Both the position numbers and the translations under genes were made by a program. From NCBI RefSeq assembly GCF_010993745.1, contig NZ_WOTN01000004.1:434001-498000 (forward strand): a DNA stretch of 64,000 nt. Direction: 5' to 3'. The DNA comes from Fodinicola acaciae. GTDB taxonomy: Bacteria; Actinomycetota; Actinomycetes; Mycobacteriales; HKI-0501. The notes beneath the pieces are model-generated. The model worked only from the letters and a program-made list of their open reading frames with translations. It had not been told where the DNA came from and ran no database searches. This document shows positions 40,220-51,471 of the stretch, one piece after another (position 1 is the first letter of the stretch; each line of letters begins with the position of its first letter).

Positions 40220-43200
40220 ATGACCTCCACCGAGTCCAGCTCGTCGGTCAGCCGCCGAGCCTTCCTCAGCCTGAGCGCTCTCGGCGTCGGCGTGATGTCG
40301 CTGCCGGAGCAGGCAGCCGCAGCGCTCGGCATCAGCCCGCAGAACCTGGTCGAAGTGCCGGCCGACAAGCAGCTGACCGAGGCGTTCGTCGCGTCGCTGA
40401 CACAGCGCGGTGCGCCGACGACGGTCTCCGACCCGGCGGCGCTGGCCAAGATCGGGATGCCGGTGAGCGGCGTCTGCACCGGACAGGTCTACCTCGCCGG
40501 CGACGGCCGGCTGTGGCTTTGGGACGTGGACAGCCAGCCGGGCTTCCGGCCTGGTGGCGCGGACGGCAGCGGACCGCATTACGCGCATCCGCTGTCGGCA
40601 TGGAGCCCGTTCCGCAACGGTTTCGCCGTACGCGTCGACCAGAAAATCCGCGCGCTGGACGCGACCGGTTTTCGCAATGTCTCCTTCGTCGGCCAATATC
40701 CCATTGGCCGCACCGAATATCGCGACGACGACAGTCCGCTGACGGTCAGCCTTGAGGCGCTGTCGCCGTTTGTCCCGACGAACGCCAAAGATTCCACCAT
40801 TCCGGCGACGTATGTGACATACACGCTGAAAAACACCAGCCACCGCGCCGTCACCGCCAGCCTGCTCGGCTGGATCGACTCGCCGGTCGCACTCGCCGCG
40901 CGTACGGCTCAGGGCGTCGTGCTGACCAGCGCGAGCTTCGCCACCGGCAAGGCGCGCGGCGTCGAGTTTTCCGGCCGTGGCGCCGAAGACGGCGGCACCC
41001 GCGAGGACATCGTCTTCGAGGACTGGGAACGCGACACGTACGCGCCATGGACCGTCGAGGGCACCGCCTTTGGCGACGGCCCGGTCACCGAAGAGGAATG
41101 TCCGCCGTACTTCCGCCGCTATGGCTCGCTGCACATAACCGGCACGAAGTTCGTGACCTCGCATCTTTTCCGCGGTGCCAACGGAGACATCGACCTCGCG
41201 GACCGCCCGCACGGCAAGCTGACCAGTCCGACCTTCACGGTTTCCCGGCGATACGTGCACATCGCCGTCGGCGGTGGCCACTGGCCCGGCGAAACCTGTG
41301 TCAACGTCGTGATCGACGGCAAGACGGTCGCCAGCTTCGCCGGCACCGACCAGGAGCCGCTGACCGTACGCAGTGCGGACCTGAAGAAACTGCAGGGAAA
41401 GACCGGCTACATCGAGATCGTGGACAACCGGTCCGGCGGCTGGGCCCACATCAACTGCGACCAGATCCTGTTCAGCGACAAGCCGCACGTGCCGTACGAG
41501 CAGCTGCCGGACGCCGGCACCTTCGCGCTGGCCGCGCTGGACCCGTCGGCCAAGGTCGTCCCGTCGATCGCCGACGCGACCACGATCGACGCGATCTTCG
41601 CCGGCAAACCCGGACCGTCCGAAGTGGACGGTGGGGAGGCGACCATCACCTCGTCGGTCGGTGTGGACGTGCGGCTGCGGCCCGGCCAGTCCAAGACGGT
41701 GACCTTCGCGCTTTCGTGGTTTTTCCCACGCCCGAGCACCAACTACCAGGGCCTGGACTCCTTCCCGCAACTTCGTAAGCAATACAAGAACACGTTCAGC
41801 TCCGCCCGGAGTGTGATCACGCACGCCAGCGCCAACGCGGCACGGCTGTCGGCGCAGACCCGCGACTGGGTGAAGACCTGGTATGACGACTCGACGCTGC
41901 CGCACTGGTTCCTGGAGCGTACGTTGGCGCCGGCCTCGACGCTGGCGACGCTGACCTGTCAGCAGTTCGACACCGGCCGTTTCTACGCGGACGAGGGAAT
42001 CTACTGCTGCGGCGGCACCTGCCAGCACGTCTGGACGTACGCGCACAGCGTCGGACGGCTCTTTCCGGAGCTGGAAAGATCGGCGCGAGAGCTCGGAGAC
42101 CTCAGCCACGGCTACAACGAGCAGACCGGCCAGATGGGCTTCCGGCAGGAACAGTGGCTGGACTTCGCCGCCGACGGCCAGCCGGGCACCATCCTGCGGA
42201 TCTATCGCGAGCACCAGATGTCCGAGGACAGCGCGTTCCTGCGCCGCGTGTGGCCGAAAACCAAGAAGTCGATCCAGTTCATGATCGGCCAGGACGGCGA
42301 CCAGCCGGACGGTGTTTTCGAAGGCCGGCAACCCAACACCGACGACCAGGACTGGTTTGGCAAGATCCCGTGGATCACCGGCCTCTACGTGGCGATGCTG
42401 CGGGCCGGCGCGGCGATGGCCACCGAGATGGCCGACCCCGCTTTCGCCGCCACCTGCAAGGCAATCGCCGACCAGGGGACCAAACATCTGGACAGCGACA
42501 TGTGGAGCGACGAGTACGGCTATTTCTACTCGCCGCGCGATCCGGCGCATCCGGGCAACCTCAACACCAACCGGGCCTGCTACATCGACCAGCTGCACGG
42601 ACAGACGTACGCGCTGCAACTCGGCCTGCCGCGGGTCTTCGAGAAGGACAAGACCGACACCGCGCTGAAGAACATCTTCAAGTACAACTTCCTGCCCGAC
42701 CCGGCGACCTGGGTGAAAACCCATGGACTGTACGGAACCCCGCGGGTCTACAGCACGCCCGGCGAGGCCGGCACGCTGATGGGGACGTGGCCATTCGGCA
42801 ACACCGAGGTCGGCGGCCTGGTCGGCTATCTCGACGAGGTGTGGACCGGCCAGGAATACCAGTTCGCGGCCAACCTGATCGGCGAAGGCCACGTGACCGA
42901 GGGTTTGACGGTCACGCGTGCGATCTATGACCGCTATGCGGCGGCGAAACGCAACCCGTACAACGAAGTCGAGTGTTCCGACCACTACGCGCGCGCGATG
43001 AGCAGCCACGCGGTTTATCTCGCCGCCTGCGGCTACAGCTATCACGGGCCGGCCGGAAAGCTCGGTTTCGCACCGAAAATCTCGCCCGAGCGATTCTCCG
43101 CGGCATTCACCGTGGCCGCCGGATGGGGTCTCTATCGGCAAAACCGCAGCCGGCATGAACAAACCGCGCGGCTCGAATTGCGTTATGGCCGGCTGACGTT

Positions 43201-43390
43201 GCGGTCGTTCGCGACCGAGCTGCCGGCCAACTGCCGGTCGGTGGCGGTCACGATGTTCCGGCACGGCCGGCACCTGCGTACGGTGGTCGGCGAGCTGGCC
43301 GCCGAAGGTGGACAGACGGTCGTCCGTTTCCGTGAGCCCGTACAAATGGTCGCCGGGGACGAACTGACCATCATTTACCTGTTCAAGTAA
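40220..43390 (+). CDS. Tat-exported GH116-like glycoside hydrolase
   Basis: A 1056-residue secreted protein with a twin-arginine signal (SRRAFLSLSALGVGVMSLP). The N-terminal half is the beta-sandwich domain (TYVTYTLKNTSHRAVTASLL, AIDA-like repeats). The C-terminal (alpha/alpha)6 catalytic domain contains the GH116/DUF608 hallmarks CCGGTCQHVWTYAHSVGRLFPELER, TDDQDWFGKIPWITGLYVAML and NEVECSDHYARAM. The family includes beta-glucosidase, beta-xylosidase and glucosylceramidase activities. The spacing of acidic residues matches retaining enzymes, but the substrate is not predictable. Confidence 0.85.
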   Translation: MTSTESSSSVSRRAFLSLSALGVGVMSLPEQAAAALGISPQNLVEVPADKQLTEAFVASLTQRGAPTTVSDPAALAKIGMPVSGVCTGQVYLAGDGRLWLWDVDSQPGFRPGGADGSGPHYAHPLSAWSPFRNGFAVRVDQKIRALDATGFRNVSFVGQYPIGRTEYRDDDSPLTVSLEALSPFVPTNAKDSTIPATYVTYTLKNTSHRAVTASLLGWIDSPVALAARTAQGVVLTSASFATGKARGVEFSGRGAEDGGTREDIVFEDWERDTYAPWTVEGTAFGDGPVTEEECPPYFRRYGSLHITGTKFVTSHLFRGANGDIDLADRPHGKLTSPTFTVSRRYVHIAVGGGHWPGETCVNVVIDGKTVASFAGTDQEPLTVRSADLKKLQGKTGYIEIVDNRSGGWAHINCDQILFSDKPHVPYEQLPDAGTFALAALDPSAKVVPSIADATTIDAIFAGKPGPSEVDGGEATITSSVGVDVRLRPGQSKTVTFALSWFFPRPSTNYQGLDSFPQLRKQYKNTFSSARSVITHASANAARLSAQTRDWVKTWYDDSTLPHWFLERTLAPASTLATLTCQQFDTGRFYADEGIYCCGGTCQHVWTYAHSVGRLFPELERSARELGDLSHGYNEQTGQMGFRQEQWLDFAADGQPGTILRIYREHQMSEDSAFLRRVWPKTKKSIQFMIGQDGDQPDGVFEGRQPNTDDQDWFGKIPWITGLYVAMLRAGAAMATEMADPAFAATCKAIADQGTKHLDSDMWSDEYGYFYSPRDPAHPGNLNTNRACYIDQLHGQTYALQLGLPRVFEKDKTDTALKNIFKYNFLPDPATWVKTHGLYGTPRVYSTPGEAGTLMGTWPFGNTEVGGLVGYLDEVWTGQEYQFAANLIGEGHVTEGLTVTRAIYDRYAAAKRNPYNEVECSDHYARAMSSHAVYLAACGYSYHGPAGKLGFAPKISPERFSAAFTVAAGWGLYRQNRSRHEQTARLELRYGRLTLRSFATELPANCRSVAVTMFRHGRHLRTVVGELAAEGGQTVVRFREPVQMVAGDELTIIYLFK

Positions 43391-43468
43391 GGGTCCTCTC
43401 GCGGACCGCCCCGATGATCGGCGATACTTCGCGCAACAGGCGGATCGATCGTCGGGGCGGAAAAGCGT

Positions 43469-44173
43469 ATGAACGAGGGCACGGGACGGCGTCAGCAACA
43501 CCGGCAGGAGATGCTGGCGGAGATCGTCGCGACGACCCGCGACATCGTCGTGGCCGACGGTCCCGGCGCGGTCACCATCGCCGCGGTGGCCGGCCGGATC
43601 GGCGTGACGCCGCCCGCGCTCTATCGCTATGCCGACGGTCGCGAGGGCCTGCTCGGCCTGGCCCGCGAGGCGGTCGCCGAGGAGCTGACCAACGAGCTGC
43701 TGAAGGCGCAGGAGTCGGCCGGTGACTCGCCGGCCGAGCAGGTCGTCGCGGTGTGCCGGCAGCTGCGTGACTGGGCCCTGCGGCACCGCGCCGAGTTTGG
43801 TCTGCTGTTCGGCATGTTGACGGCGCTGCCGAGCGACCAGCACTCGGCGGCCATGCGGCTGGCGCGGATCTTCGAGGAGGGCGTGCTGCGCCAGTTTGCC
43901 GCGCGGCCGTTCCCGGTGCCGGCCGACGAGGATCTGCCGGAGCGCCTGCGGACCGGCCTGTCGGCCTATCGCGAGCGGCTGCTCGTACGCGCGTCCGAGG
44001 CCGGCATCCCGCTGACCTCGCTGTCCGTGGCCGCGACCGCCGCGCTGCTGGACTACTGGACGCGTGTCTACGGGCTGATCTCGATGGAGGTCTACGGACA
44101 GCTCGCGCACGCCGTCCACGACGGCGCGCCGCTGCTGGACGCCGTGCTGGCGCAGCTGACCGGCTCCGACTAG
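43469..44173 (+). CDS. TetR-family regulator (WHG C-terminal domain)
   Basis: A 234-residue regulator. The DNA-binding domain is at about residues 12-60 (MLAEIVATTRDIVVADGPGAVTIAAVAGRIGVTPPALYRYADGREGL). The ligand domain contains LRHRAEFGLLFGML, typical of the WHG (TetR_C_13) subgroup. It stands 80 bp before the keto-acid decarboxylase on the same strand, and the dyad at 44211 lies between them. Confidence 0.88.
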   Translation: MNEGTGRRQQHRQEMLAEIVATTRDIVVADGPGAVTIAAVAGRIGVTPPALYRYADGREGLLGLAREAVAEELTNELLKAQESAGDSPAEQVVAVCRQLRDWALRHRAEFGLLFGMLTALPSDQHSAAMRLARIFEEGVLRQFAARPFPVPADEDLPERLRTGLSAYRERLLVRASEAGIPLTSLSVAATAALLDYWTRVYGLISMEVYGQLAHAVHDGAPLLDAVLAQLTGSD

Positions 44174-44210
44174 GACGCCGCGAGGCCTCTTGCTTTCAAC
44201 GCAACCTGGA

Positions 44211-44225
44211 TTACCGTTAACGTAA
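44211..44225. promoter_or_regulatory. putative TetR operator upstream of the decarboxylase
   Basis: TTACCGTTAACGTAA is a near-perfect dyad (TTAC...GTAA, centre CGTTAACG) in the gap between the TetR gene and the decarboxylase, 29 bp before the latter's ATG. Confidence 0.55.
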
Positions 44226-44253
44226 CTAGTGCGACGGGTTGCGGAGGTGGCGG

Positions 44254-45864
44254 ATGAAGATCGGCGACTACCTGCTGTCCGAGTTGGCCGGACGGGGCGT
44301 ACGGCATCTGTTCGGCGTGCCGGGCGACTACAGCCTGCCCTTCCTCGACCAGGTGCTGGCGCACCCGGACGTCGAGTGGGTCGGCAACTGCAACGAGCTC
44401 AACGCCGGCTATGCCGCCGACGGTTACGCACGGATCGCCGGCCTCGCGGCCATCTCGCTCACCTACGGGGTCGGCGAGCTGTCCGCGATCAACGCGGTGG
44501 CCGGCGCGTACGCCGAGCGCGTGCCGGTCGTGGTGCTCGGCAGCCTGCCGGCGCGCCGCGCGCTGGACGCCGGCCGTGTCGTCCATCACGGTCTCGGCGA
44601 CGCCGACTGGCGGCGGGTCATCCGCGCGTATGGCGAGGTCACCGCGGCGCAGACGGTGCTCACGCCGGACAACGCGGTCGTGGAGCTGACGCGCGCGTTG
44701 GACATCGCGGTGACCGAGCGGCGTCCGGTCTACGTCGGCCTGCCGGCGGACGTACCGACCGTCGAGCTGCCGACCGCGGCGCCGGCGCTTGCCGAGATCC
44801 ATGGCCTGACCTCGGCGCCTGGTGAGCTGGCCGCCTTCGCGAGCGCCGCCGAGCGGCTGGTGAAGGCCGCCAAGCGGCCGGTCGTCCTGGTCGGCCACGA
44901 GCTGGCACGGCTCGGCCTGGCGGCCGAGATCGAGCGGCTCGCTACTGGCCTGCCGGTGGCGATGACCGCGATCGGAAAGGGACAGATCGACGAGCAGGCG
45001 GTCGACTGGATCGGCACCTATCTCGGTCCGGCCAGTCCGGACGGCGTACGCGAGACGGTCGAGCAGTCCGACTGCGTGCTGGCGCTCGGCACGATCTTCT
45101 CCGACACCGAGACGGCCGGTTTCTCGGCCGCTCTGCCGGAGTCGGCGATGATCGTCGTGCGGCCGGAAAACGCGACCGTCGCTGGAAAACCGTTTGGGCC
45201 GGTGGCCGCGGCGGATGCGCTGCACGCGCTCGCCGAGCTGCTCGGCACGCGCGATTCGGCCGTACGGCCAACGAAAACGCGGGTCTACGAGGACGGTCCG
45301 CTGACCCAGAATCCACTGTGGACAGAGGTCACCGCGTCGATCCGGCCCGGCGACATCGTGGTGCTGGACCAGGGAACCGCGTCGTTCGGCATGCTCGACT
45401 ATCGGATGCCGAGCGGCGTCAGCTACCTCGCGGGCACGCTGTGGGGGTCGATCGGCTATTCGCTGCCGGCTGCGCTCGGTGCCGCGGTCGCGGCGCCCGA
45501 CCGGCGCGTGGTGCTGCTGATCGGCGACGGATCGCTGCAGCTCACAGCGCAGGAGCTGAGCACCATCGCGCGCGTCGGCGCCAATGTGACGATCGTGTTG
45601 GTCAACAACAACGGCTACACGATCGAGCGCGCGATCAACGGCCCGCACGCCGTCTACAACGACATCAACCATTGGGACCACGCGGCACTCGTACGCGCGT
45701 TGTGCGGACCTGACGTGCCGATGACTCCGGTGCGTACGATCGGCGAGCTGCGGTCGGCGCTGGACGGCGATGGCTTCCGCGTCATCGAGGCGCACACGCA
45801 GCCGCTCGACCTGCCGACCCGGCTGGACGTTTTCGTGTCGGCGGTGAAGGCGGCGCAGGGTTAG
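44254..45864 (+). CDS. TPP-dependent 2-keto-acid (indolepyruvate/phenylpyruvate-type) decarboxylase
   Basis: A 536-residue thiamine-diphosphate enzyme that decarboxylates a 2-keto acid to an aldehyde. The N-terminal domain has the catalytic Glu in NCNELNAGYAADGYAR and the HH pair (VVHHGLGD) of pyruvate and indolepyruvate decarboxylases. The C-terminal TPP motif is GDGSLQLTAQELSTI...VNNNGYTIER. The ATG at 44254 follows GGAGGTGG; an ATG five codons upstream lacks a ribosome site. It could act on indolepyruvate or phenylpyruvate, and it depends on thiamine, whose synthesis gene thiC is close by. Confidence 0.9.
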   Translation: MKIGDYLLSELAGRGVRHLFGVPGDYSLPFLDQVLAHPDVEWVGNCNELNAGYAADGYARIAGLAAISLTYGVGELSAINAVAGAYAERVPVVVLGSLPARRALDAGRVVHHGLGDADWRRVIRAYGEVTAAQTVLTPDNAVVELTRALDIAVTERRPVYVGLPADVPTVELPTAAPALAEIHGLTSAPGELAAFASAAERLVKAAKRPVVLVGHELARLGLAAEIERLATGLPVAMTAIGKGQIDEQAVDWIGTYLGPASPDGVRETVEQSDCVLALGTIFSDTETAGFSAALPESAMIVVRPENATVAGKPFGPVAAADALHALAELLGTRDSAVRPTKTRVYEDGPLTQNPLWTEVTASIRPGDIVVLDQGTASFGMLDYRMPSGVSYLAGTLWGSIGYSLPAALGAAVAAPDRRVVLLIGDGSLQLTAQELSTIARVGANVTIVLVNNNGYTIERAINGPHAVYNDINHWDHAALVRALCGPDVPMTPVRTIGELRSALDGDGFRVIEAHTQPLDLPTRLDVFVSAVKAAQG

Positions 45865-45969
45865 GGCCTGTCTCCATGTTCCGGGGGATGAGAGTCGAGA
45901 TCCAAACGTCGTCTGCCGGTGCGGCGGAGCCACCCGGCTATCGCCCCGCGGAATATGAAGACAGGCCCT
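45863..45969. repeat. MITE-like 107-bp element with 25-bp imperfect terminal inverted repeats
   Basis: The ends AGGGCCTGTCTCCATGTTCC and the complement of its right-hand partner (AGGGCCTGTCTTCATATTCC) agree at 22 of 25 positions, enclosing 57 bp without a gene. GGGCCTGTCT-type ends resemble those of some actinobacterial insertion sequences. The element begins inside the stop codon of the decarboxylase. No transposase and no clear target duplication are present. Confidence 0.65.
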
Positions 45970-45987
45970 CGGGCATGCTTCGTGGTT

Positions 45988-46770
45988 ATGACGTCCGACC
46001 GGCCGCGTACGCGTAGCCCCATCTCGAAGGCGCTCGCCGTCTGCCTCGCGGTGGCCGACAGCACCGAGCCGCTGCGGCTGTCTGATCTGGCGCAACGCAC
46101 CGGCATGCTGCCGCCGACCGCGCTGCGTACAGTCGCCGAGTTGGTCGACGCCGGCTGGGTCGCACGGGACAGCTCGGACCGCTATTTGCTCGGCCCGGCG
46201 CTGCTCAAGCTCGCGCGATCGCCGCTGCACGCGACCTCGCTGGCCGCGATGTCGCGCGTCGCACTGCGCTGGCTGGCCGACCGCCTCGGCCTGATGGCCA
46301 ACCTGCAGGTGCTGGAAAACTTCGACGTGCGGATCGTCGCCGAGGTGCGGTCGGTGCGCTATGAGCGGCTGGTCGACCGCGAAGGCGAGCGGTGGCCCGG
46401 ACACCGTACGGTCGCCGGCGTCGTTTTGTTGTCGCAGCTGGTCGAACCGGAGCGGCGACGCTATCTCACCACGTTGGCCGCGGCCGAGTCTGCGGAGGCC
46501 TCGGCCGAGCTCGCCGAGGTGTTGAGCGTCGTACGCGCCGACCGTGTCTATTCCAACGACACCTTCGATCCGCTGTTGGCCGCGATCGCCTGTCCGATCG
46601 TGACGCCGGACGAGGCCTGCCATGGTGCGTTGAGCATTGTCGGCGTACGCGCCGAAATGGCGGATCCGGATCTGCGCGACCGGTCGGTCGACCTGCTGCG
46701 CGCGGCCTGCTCGGCTTTGGCGACCGCGATCGCCGAGCCAGGCACCTCAGTCGCCGCGCTGCTCAGCTAG
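45988..46770 (+). CDS. IclR-family transcriptional regulator
   Basis: A 260-residue regulator. The winged helix is at about residues 12-65 (SPISKALAVCLAVADSTEPLRLSDLAQRTGMLPPTALRTVAELVDAGWV) and the GAF-like effector domain follows (HRTVAGVVLLSQLVEP...CPIVTPDEACHGALSIVGVRAEM). The ligand is unknown. The ATG at 45988 is just downstream of the MITE-like repeat, which may supply or disturb its promoter. Confidence 0.88.
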   Translation: MTSDRPRTRSPISKALAVCLAVADSTEPLRLSDLAQRTGMLPPTALRTVAELVDAGWVARDSSDRYLLGPALLKLARSPLHATSLAAMSRVALRWLADRLGLMANLQVLENFDVRIVAEVRSVRYERLVDREGERWPGHRTVAGVVLLSQLVEPERRRYLTTLAAAESAEASAELAEVLSVVRADRVYSNDTFDPLLAAIACPIVTPDEACHGALSIVGVRAEMADPDLRDRSVDLLRAACSALATAIAEPGTSVAALLS

Positions 46771-46805
46771 TGTCCCGAGTCCCGACGACGCAATCGGGTG
46801 CTGGC

Positions 46806-48522
<1,717 letters not shown>

Positions 48523-48597
48523 TTGTTCAGTCGTTTGTCGCCAACACGCTAACCGGCCGGCCCCGACATGATCAAGGCCGCCCGGCGAGGTTTTTTC

Positions 48598-50634
48598 TCA
48601 GGCCGCGTGCGCGAGCTCGCGCGCGTATGGCAGTTCCCGCAGCTGCGGCCGCACGGACTCGTAGACCTTTTCATAGCGAGAAATCGTCGTCTCGATGCCG
48701 TGCTGCGCGACCAACTCGCGGCCGGCGGCCCCCATCCGGCCGGCCAGCTCCGGATCGTCGAGCAACTTGCGCAGGCAGGCGGCCAGCTCGGAAACGTCGC
48801 CTGGCGTGAACAGCGAGCCAGTGCGGCCCGGCCGTACGAGGTGAGGCAGCGCCATCGCGTCAGCCGCGACCACCGGCTTGCCGGCGGCCATCGCCTCCAT
48901 CGTCACCAGGCTCTGCAGCTCCGCGGTGCTCGGCATGCAGAAGACATCGCATCGGGCGTACGCGGCGGTCAGCTCGGAATCGCTGACGAAACCATGGAAA
49001 ACCACCCGGTCGGCGATGTGCAGCCGGCCGGCGAGTGCCTGCCACGAGTCGCGGCAGGCGCCGTCGCCGACGACCTCGAGGCGTACGCCCGGCAGCTCCA
49101 CCAGCGCGTGCAGGATGTCCGGCACACGCTTCTCCTCATCCAGCCGGCCAACGAAAAGCACCGTCGGCGGATGGTCTTTGGGCGCCTCGCCTTGATAACG
49201 CGCCGCGTCGATGCCGCAGGAGATCGGCGTGACCGGCAGCGCCAGGCCGTGGTCGGTCAACAACTCGGCCGCGCGCGGCGTCGGCGTGGTGACGACATCT
49301 GCCTTGTCCAGAAAGCGAACCAGGTCGCGCCAGGCCAGCCTGCTCAGCGCAGACCGCGTCCAGCCCGGCATCCGCGTGTAGCCAAACGCGTTGTCTGGCA
49401 CGAAATGATTGGTCGCCACCAGTGGAATGTCCTTGCGGCGGGCGATTTTCGCCAGGATGCGGCCCATCGCGAAATGCGCCTGGATGTGCACGACATCCGG
49501 CCTGAGCTCGTCGACGAGCTCGCCGATCGGTCCGGACACCTGCCACGGCAGGCAGGTCGTCAGGGTCGGATGAAACGGCGTGAGGTGAGCGGGGAAGCGG
49601 TGCACGGTCACGCCGGGCAGCCGCGGCATCGGCTGGCCGGTCTGGACCGTCTCCGGACAGACGACGTGCACGTCGTGACCGCGCGCGGCAAGACCGACCG
49701 CCAGCCGCGCACCGAAGTTGGCGGCACCGTTGATGTCCGGCGGAAAGGTGTCGGCGCCGATCAGAATGCGGCGCTGCTCACCGGTTGTCACGTCAGCCTC
49801 CTGTGCGGATGAAGTTGTTTTTTCGGTACGTGCGAGCAAAACGACACCGATGACGGCGATCAGCGCGCCGACGCCTTCGAGTGCGAGGACGCCCGGCGTC
49901 GGAGCCGGCGCCTCGCCGAGCAGGGCGGCGCCGAGGCCGATCGACACCAGCGGGTCGAAAACCGTCACCGTGGCGATGACCAGCTCGGCCGGACCGCTGG
50001 AATATGCCTGCTGCACCAGATATGACCCGACGACGACCGCCAGCAGCATGCCACCGGCCGTCCCGACCAGCGGCAGAATTCGTTGCGAACCAAAGAACTC
50101 CTGCATCCCGCCACGAGCCAGTGTCGACACCAGGCCGAGCGCCATACCGCCGCCGATCGCCGATGCCAGGCTGCGGACGACACCTGTCGTACGCGCGACG
50201 ACCACGACGGCAGCCGCGACGGCGAGCCCGACGACGAGCAGCGCGATGCCTTCGGCATATCGGACCGGCTCTCCACCGGTCGGCTGTTGTGCCGCGACCA
50301 CAACGAAAAGTCCGACGCCAGCGGCGACCGCCACGACGCCGGCGACCGTGGTCCGCCGTGCCTTCGTGCGGTCGGCGCGAGCGTTCATCGCGGTGGTCAA
50401 CGCCGGCGCCATCGCACCAATTGGCTGTACGACCGCCAAAGGCGCGAGCGCCAGTGCGACCAGGTGCAGGCCGGTGCCGGTGCCGAGCATCGCGCCACCG
50501 GTCAGCCACCGACGATTTCGCAGCAATGCCGGCACTTTCATGCCGGTCGCACGTACGCCTTGATGCTGCAGCCGCGCGGCGACGGCGAGAAAAAGTGCGC
50601 CAGCAGCGGCCAACGCGATCGCGAGCCAGGTCAT
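48598..50634 (-). CDS. DMT-family transporter fused to a GT4 glycosyltransferase
   Basis: One uninterrupted 678-residue frame. Residues of about 1-275 are an EamA/DMT-like membrane domain with about nine helices (MTWLAIALAAAGALFLAVAA; GMALGLVSTLARGG). Residues of about 282-678 are a GT-B glycosyltransferase family 4 domain (ILIGADTFPPDINGAANFGARLA; VLFVGRLDEEKRVPDILHAL; CMPSTAELQSLVTMEAMAAGKPVV). At the junction AGGAGG precedes an in-frame GTG (49791), so a separate 397-residue glycosyltransferase could also be made. Related proteins are usually two adjacent genes. The role is probably cell-envelope glycolipid synthesis coupled to transport. Confidence 0.83.
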   Translation of the reverse strand: MTWLAIALAAAGALFLAVAARLQHQGVRATGMKVPALLRNRRWLTGGAMLGTGTGLHLVALALAPLAVVQPIGAMAPALTTAMNARADRTKARRTTVAGVVAVAAGVGLFVVVAAQQPTGGEPVRYAEGIALLVVGLAVAAAVVVVARTTGVVRSLASAIGGGMALGLVSTLARGGMQEFFGSQRILPLVGTAGGMLLAVVVGSYLVQQAYSSGPAELVIATVTVFDPLVSIGLGAALLGEAPAPTPGVLALEGVGALIAVIGVVLLARTEKTTSSAQEADVTTGEQRRILIGADTFPPDINGAANFGARLAVGLAARGHDVHVVCPETVQTGQPMPRLPGVTVHRFPAHLTPFHPTLTTCLPWQVSGPIGELVDELRPDVVHIQAHFAMGRILAKIARRKDIPLVATNHFVPDNAFGYTRMPGWTRSALSRLAWRDLVRFLDKADVVTTPTPRAAELLTDHGLALPVTPISCGIDAARYQGEAPKDHPPTVLFVGRLDEEKRVPDILHALVELPGVRLEVVGDGACRDSWQALAGRLHIADRVVFHGFVSDSELTAAYARCDVFCMPSTAELQSLVTMEAMAAGKPVVAADAMALPHLVRPGRTGSLFTPGDVSELAACLRKLLDDPELAGRMGAAGRELVAQHGIETTISRYEKVYESVRPQLRELPYARELAHAA

Positions 50635-51350
50635 CGGGCCACGTCCACAGTGGACACCTTGCGGACTTTCCGGCCGGCGATCACGATCCCGGCCGCGATC
50701 ATCGCCAGCAGGCCGAAGTCGACGACGAGCACGATCCGCTCGACGAAGCCACTGAGCAGGACCGCGCCGAACTTCTCCGGGAAGATCGCCGGCAGGTGGA
50801 TGGCGACCAGTACGAGCACGCCGAACGACGCGGCAGCGCAGGTCCAGCGGATCCAGTTGCCGAGCCGGCGCAGCGGCTCGTGTGAGCACAGGGCGGTCGC
50901 GATGCCGAGGCCGGCCATCGGCAGTGCCACGAACGCGATGACGGCCAGATAGCGGTGAATGTTGCCGACCACGCTCATCTGGCCGAGCACGATGCGGTCG
51001 GTCGGAAAGGTCGGCAGCAGCGCCAGTCCGGCGCACCACACGCCCATCAGCGCGTACGACAGCCGGTGCGCTCGCAGCGGCGAATATCGCATGCCGACCA
51101 GCAACGCCGCCGAGCCGAGCGCGGTCATCACGACGGCGAAGCCGAACAGACCGCCGACACCCGGAACGTACACGTAGTCGCTGACGGTGTCGCGGATCGG
51201 ATTGAGCGACGGCGGCGCGACGGCGTGCAGATATCCGACTGACACGAACGCCAGCAGGAAGGCGACCAGACCGGCGGCGACCGGCCACACCGGACTGGCG
51301 GTGCGCCTGTCCACCACCCACGGACGACTGACTTCGCTGCTGACGGCCAT
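50631..51350 (-). CDS. DUF998 membrane protein
   Basis: A 239-residue protein with about six helices: WPVAAGLVAFLLAFVSVGYL, GGLFGFAVVMTALGSAALLVG, and later pairs. The SLNPIRDTVSDYVYVPGVG segment between helices 1 and 2 is characteristic of DUF998. Its stop overlaps the ATG of the DMT-GT4 gene (ATGA), so they form one operon, a neighbourhood that recurs in actinomycetes. Function unknown, probably linked to envelope lipids. Confidence 0.88.
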   Translation of the reverse strand: MAVSSEVSRPWVVDRRTASPVWPVAAGLVAFLLAFVSVGYLHAVAPPSLNPIRDTVSDYVYVPGVGGLFGFAVVMTALGSAALLVGMRYSPLRAHRLSYALMGVWCAGLALLPTFPTDRIVLGQMSVVGNIHRYLAVIAFVALPMAGLGIATALCSHEPLRRLGNWIRWTCAAASFGVLVLVAIHLPAIFPEKFGAVLLSGFVERIVLVVDFGLLAMIAAGIVIAGRKVRKVSTVDVAR

Positions 51351-51447
51351 GAAAAGATCCTGGCCGGACAGGCACCCCGGTGTCGTGATCCGTTGGTCGG
51401 GACCTGACCCTATACATCGTGTGTAGGGGTCTATGCCTCAGGTATTA

Positions 51448-51471
51448 AGGCGCAACCCCTAGGGGGCGCCT
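51448..51471 (-). terminator. hairpin after the SDR gene
   Basis: AGGCGC and GCGCCT enclose CCCCTAGGGG, itself palindromic. It abuts the stop codon of the SDR gene and precedes the promoter region of the DUF998 operon. Confidence 0.55.

Noticed and set aside
40178-44119. Minus-strand open frame of 1313 codons opposite the GH116 and TetR genes
   Set aside because: The translation is Arg/Val/Gly-rich without domains. It is the GC-bias shadow of two well-supported genes on the other strand.
44170-46623. Minus-strand open frame of 817 codons opposite the decarboxylase and IclR genes
   Set aside because: Shadow of conserved genes; no recognisable motif.
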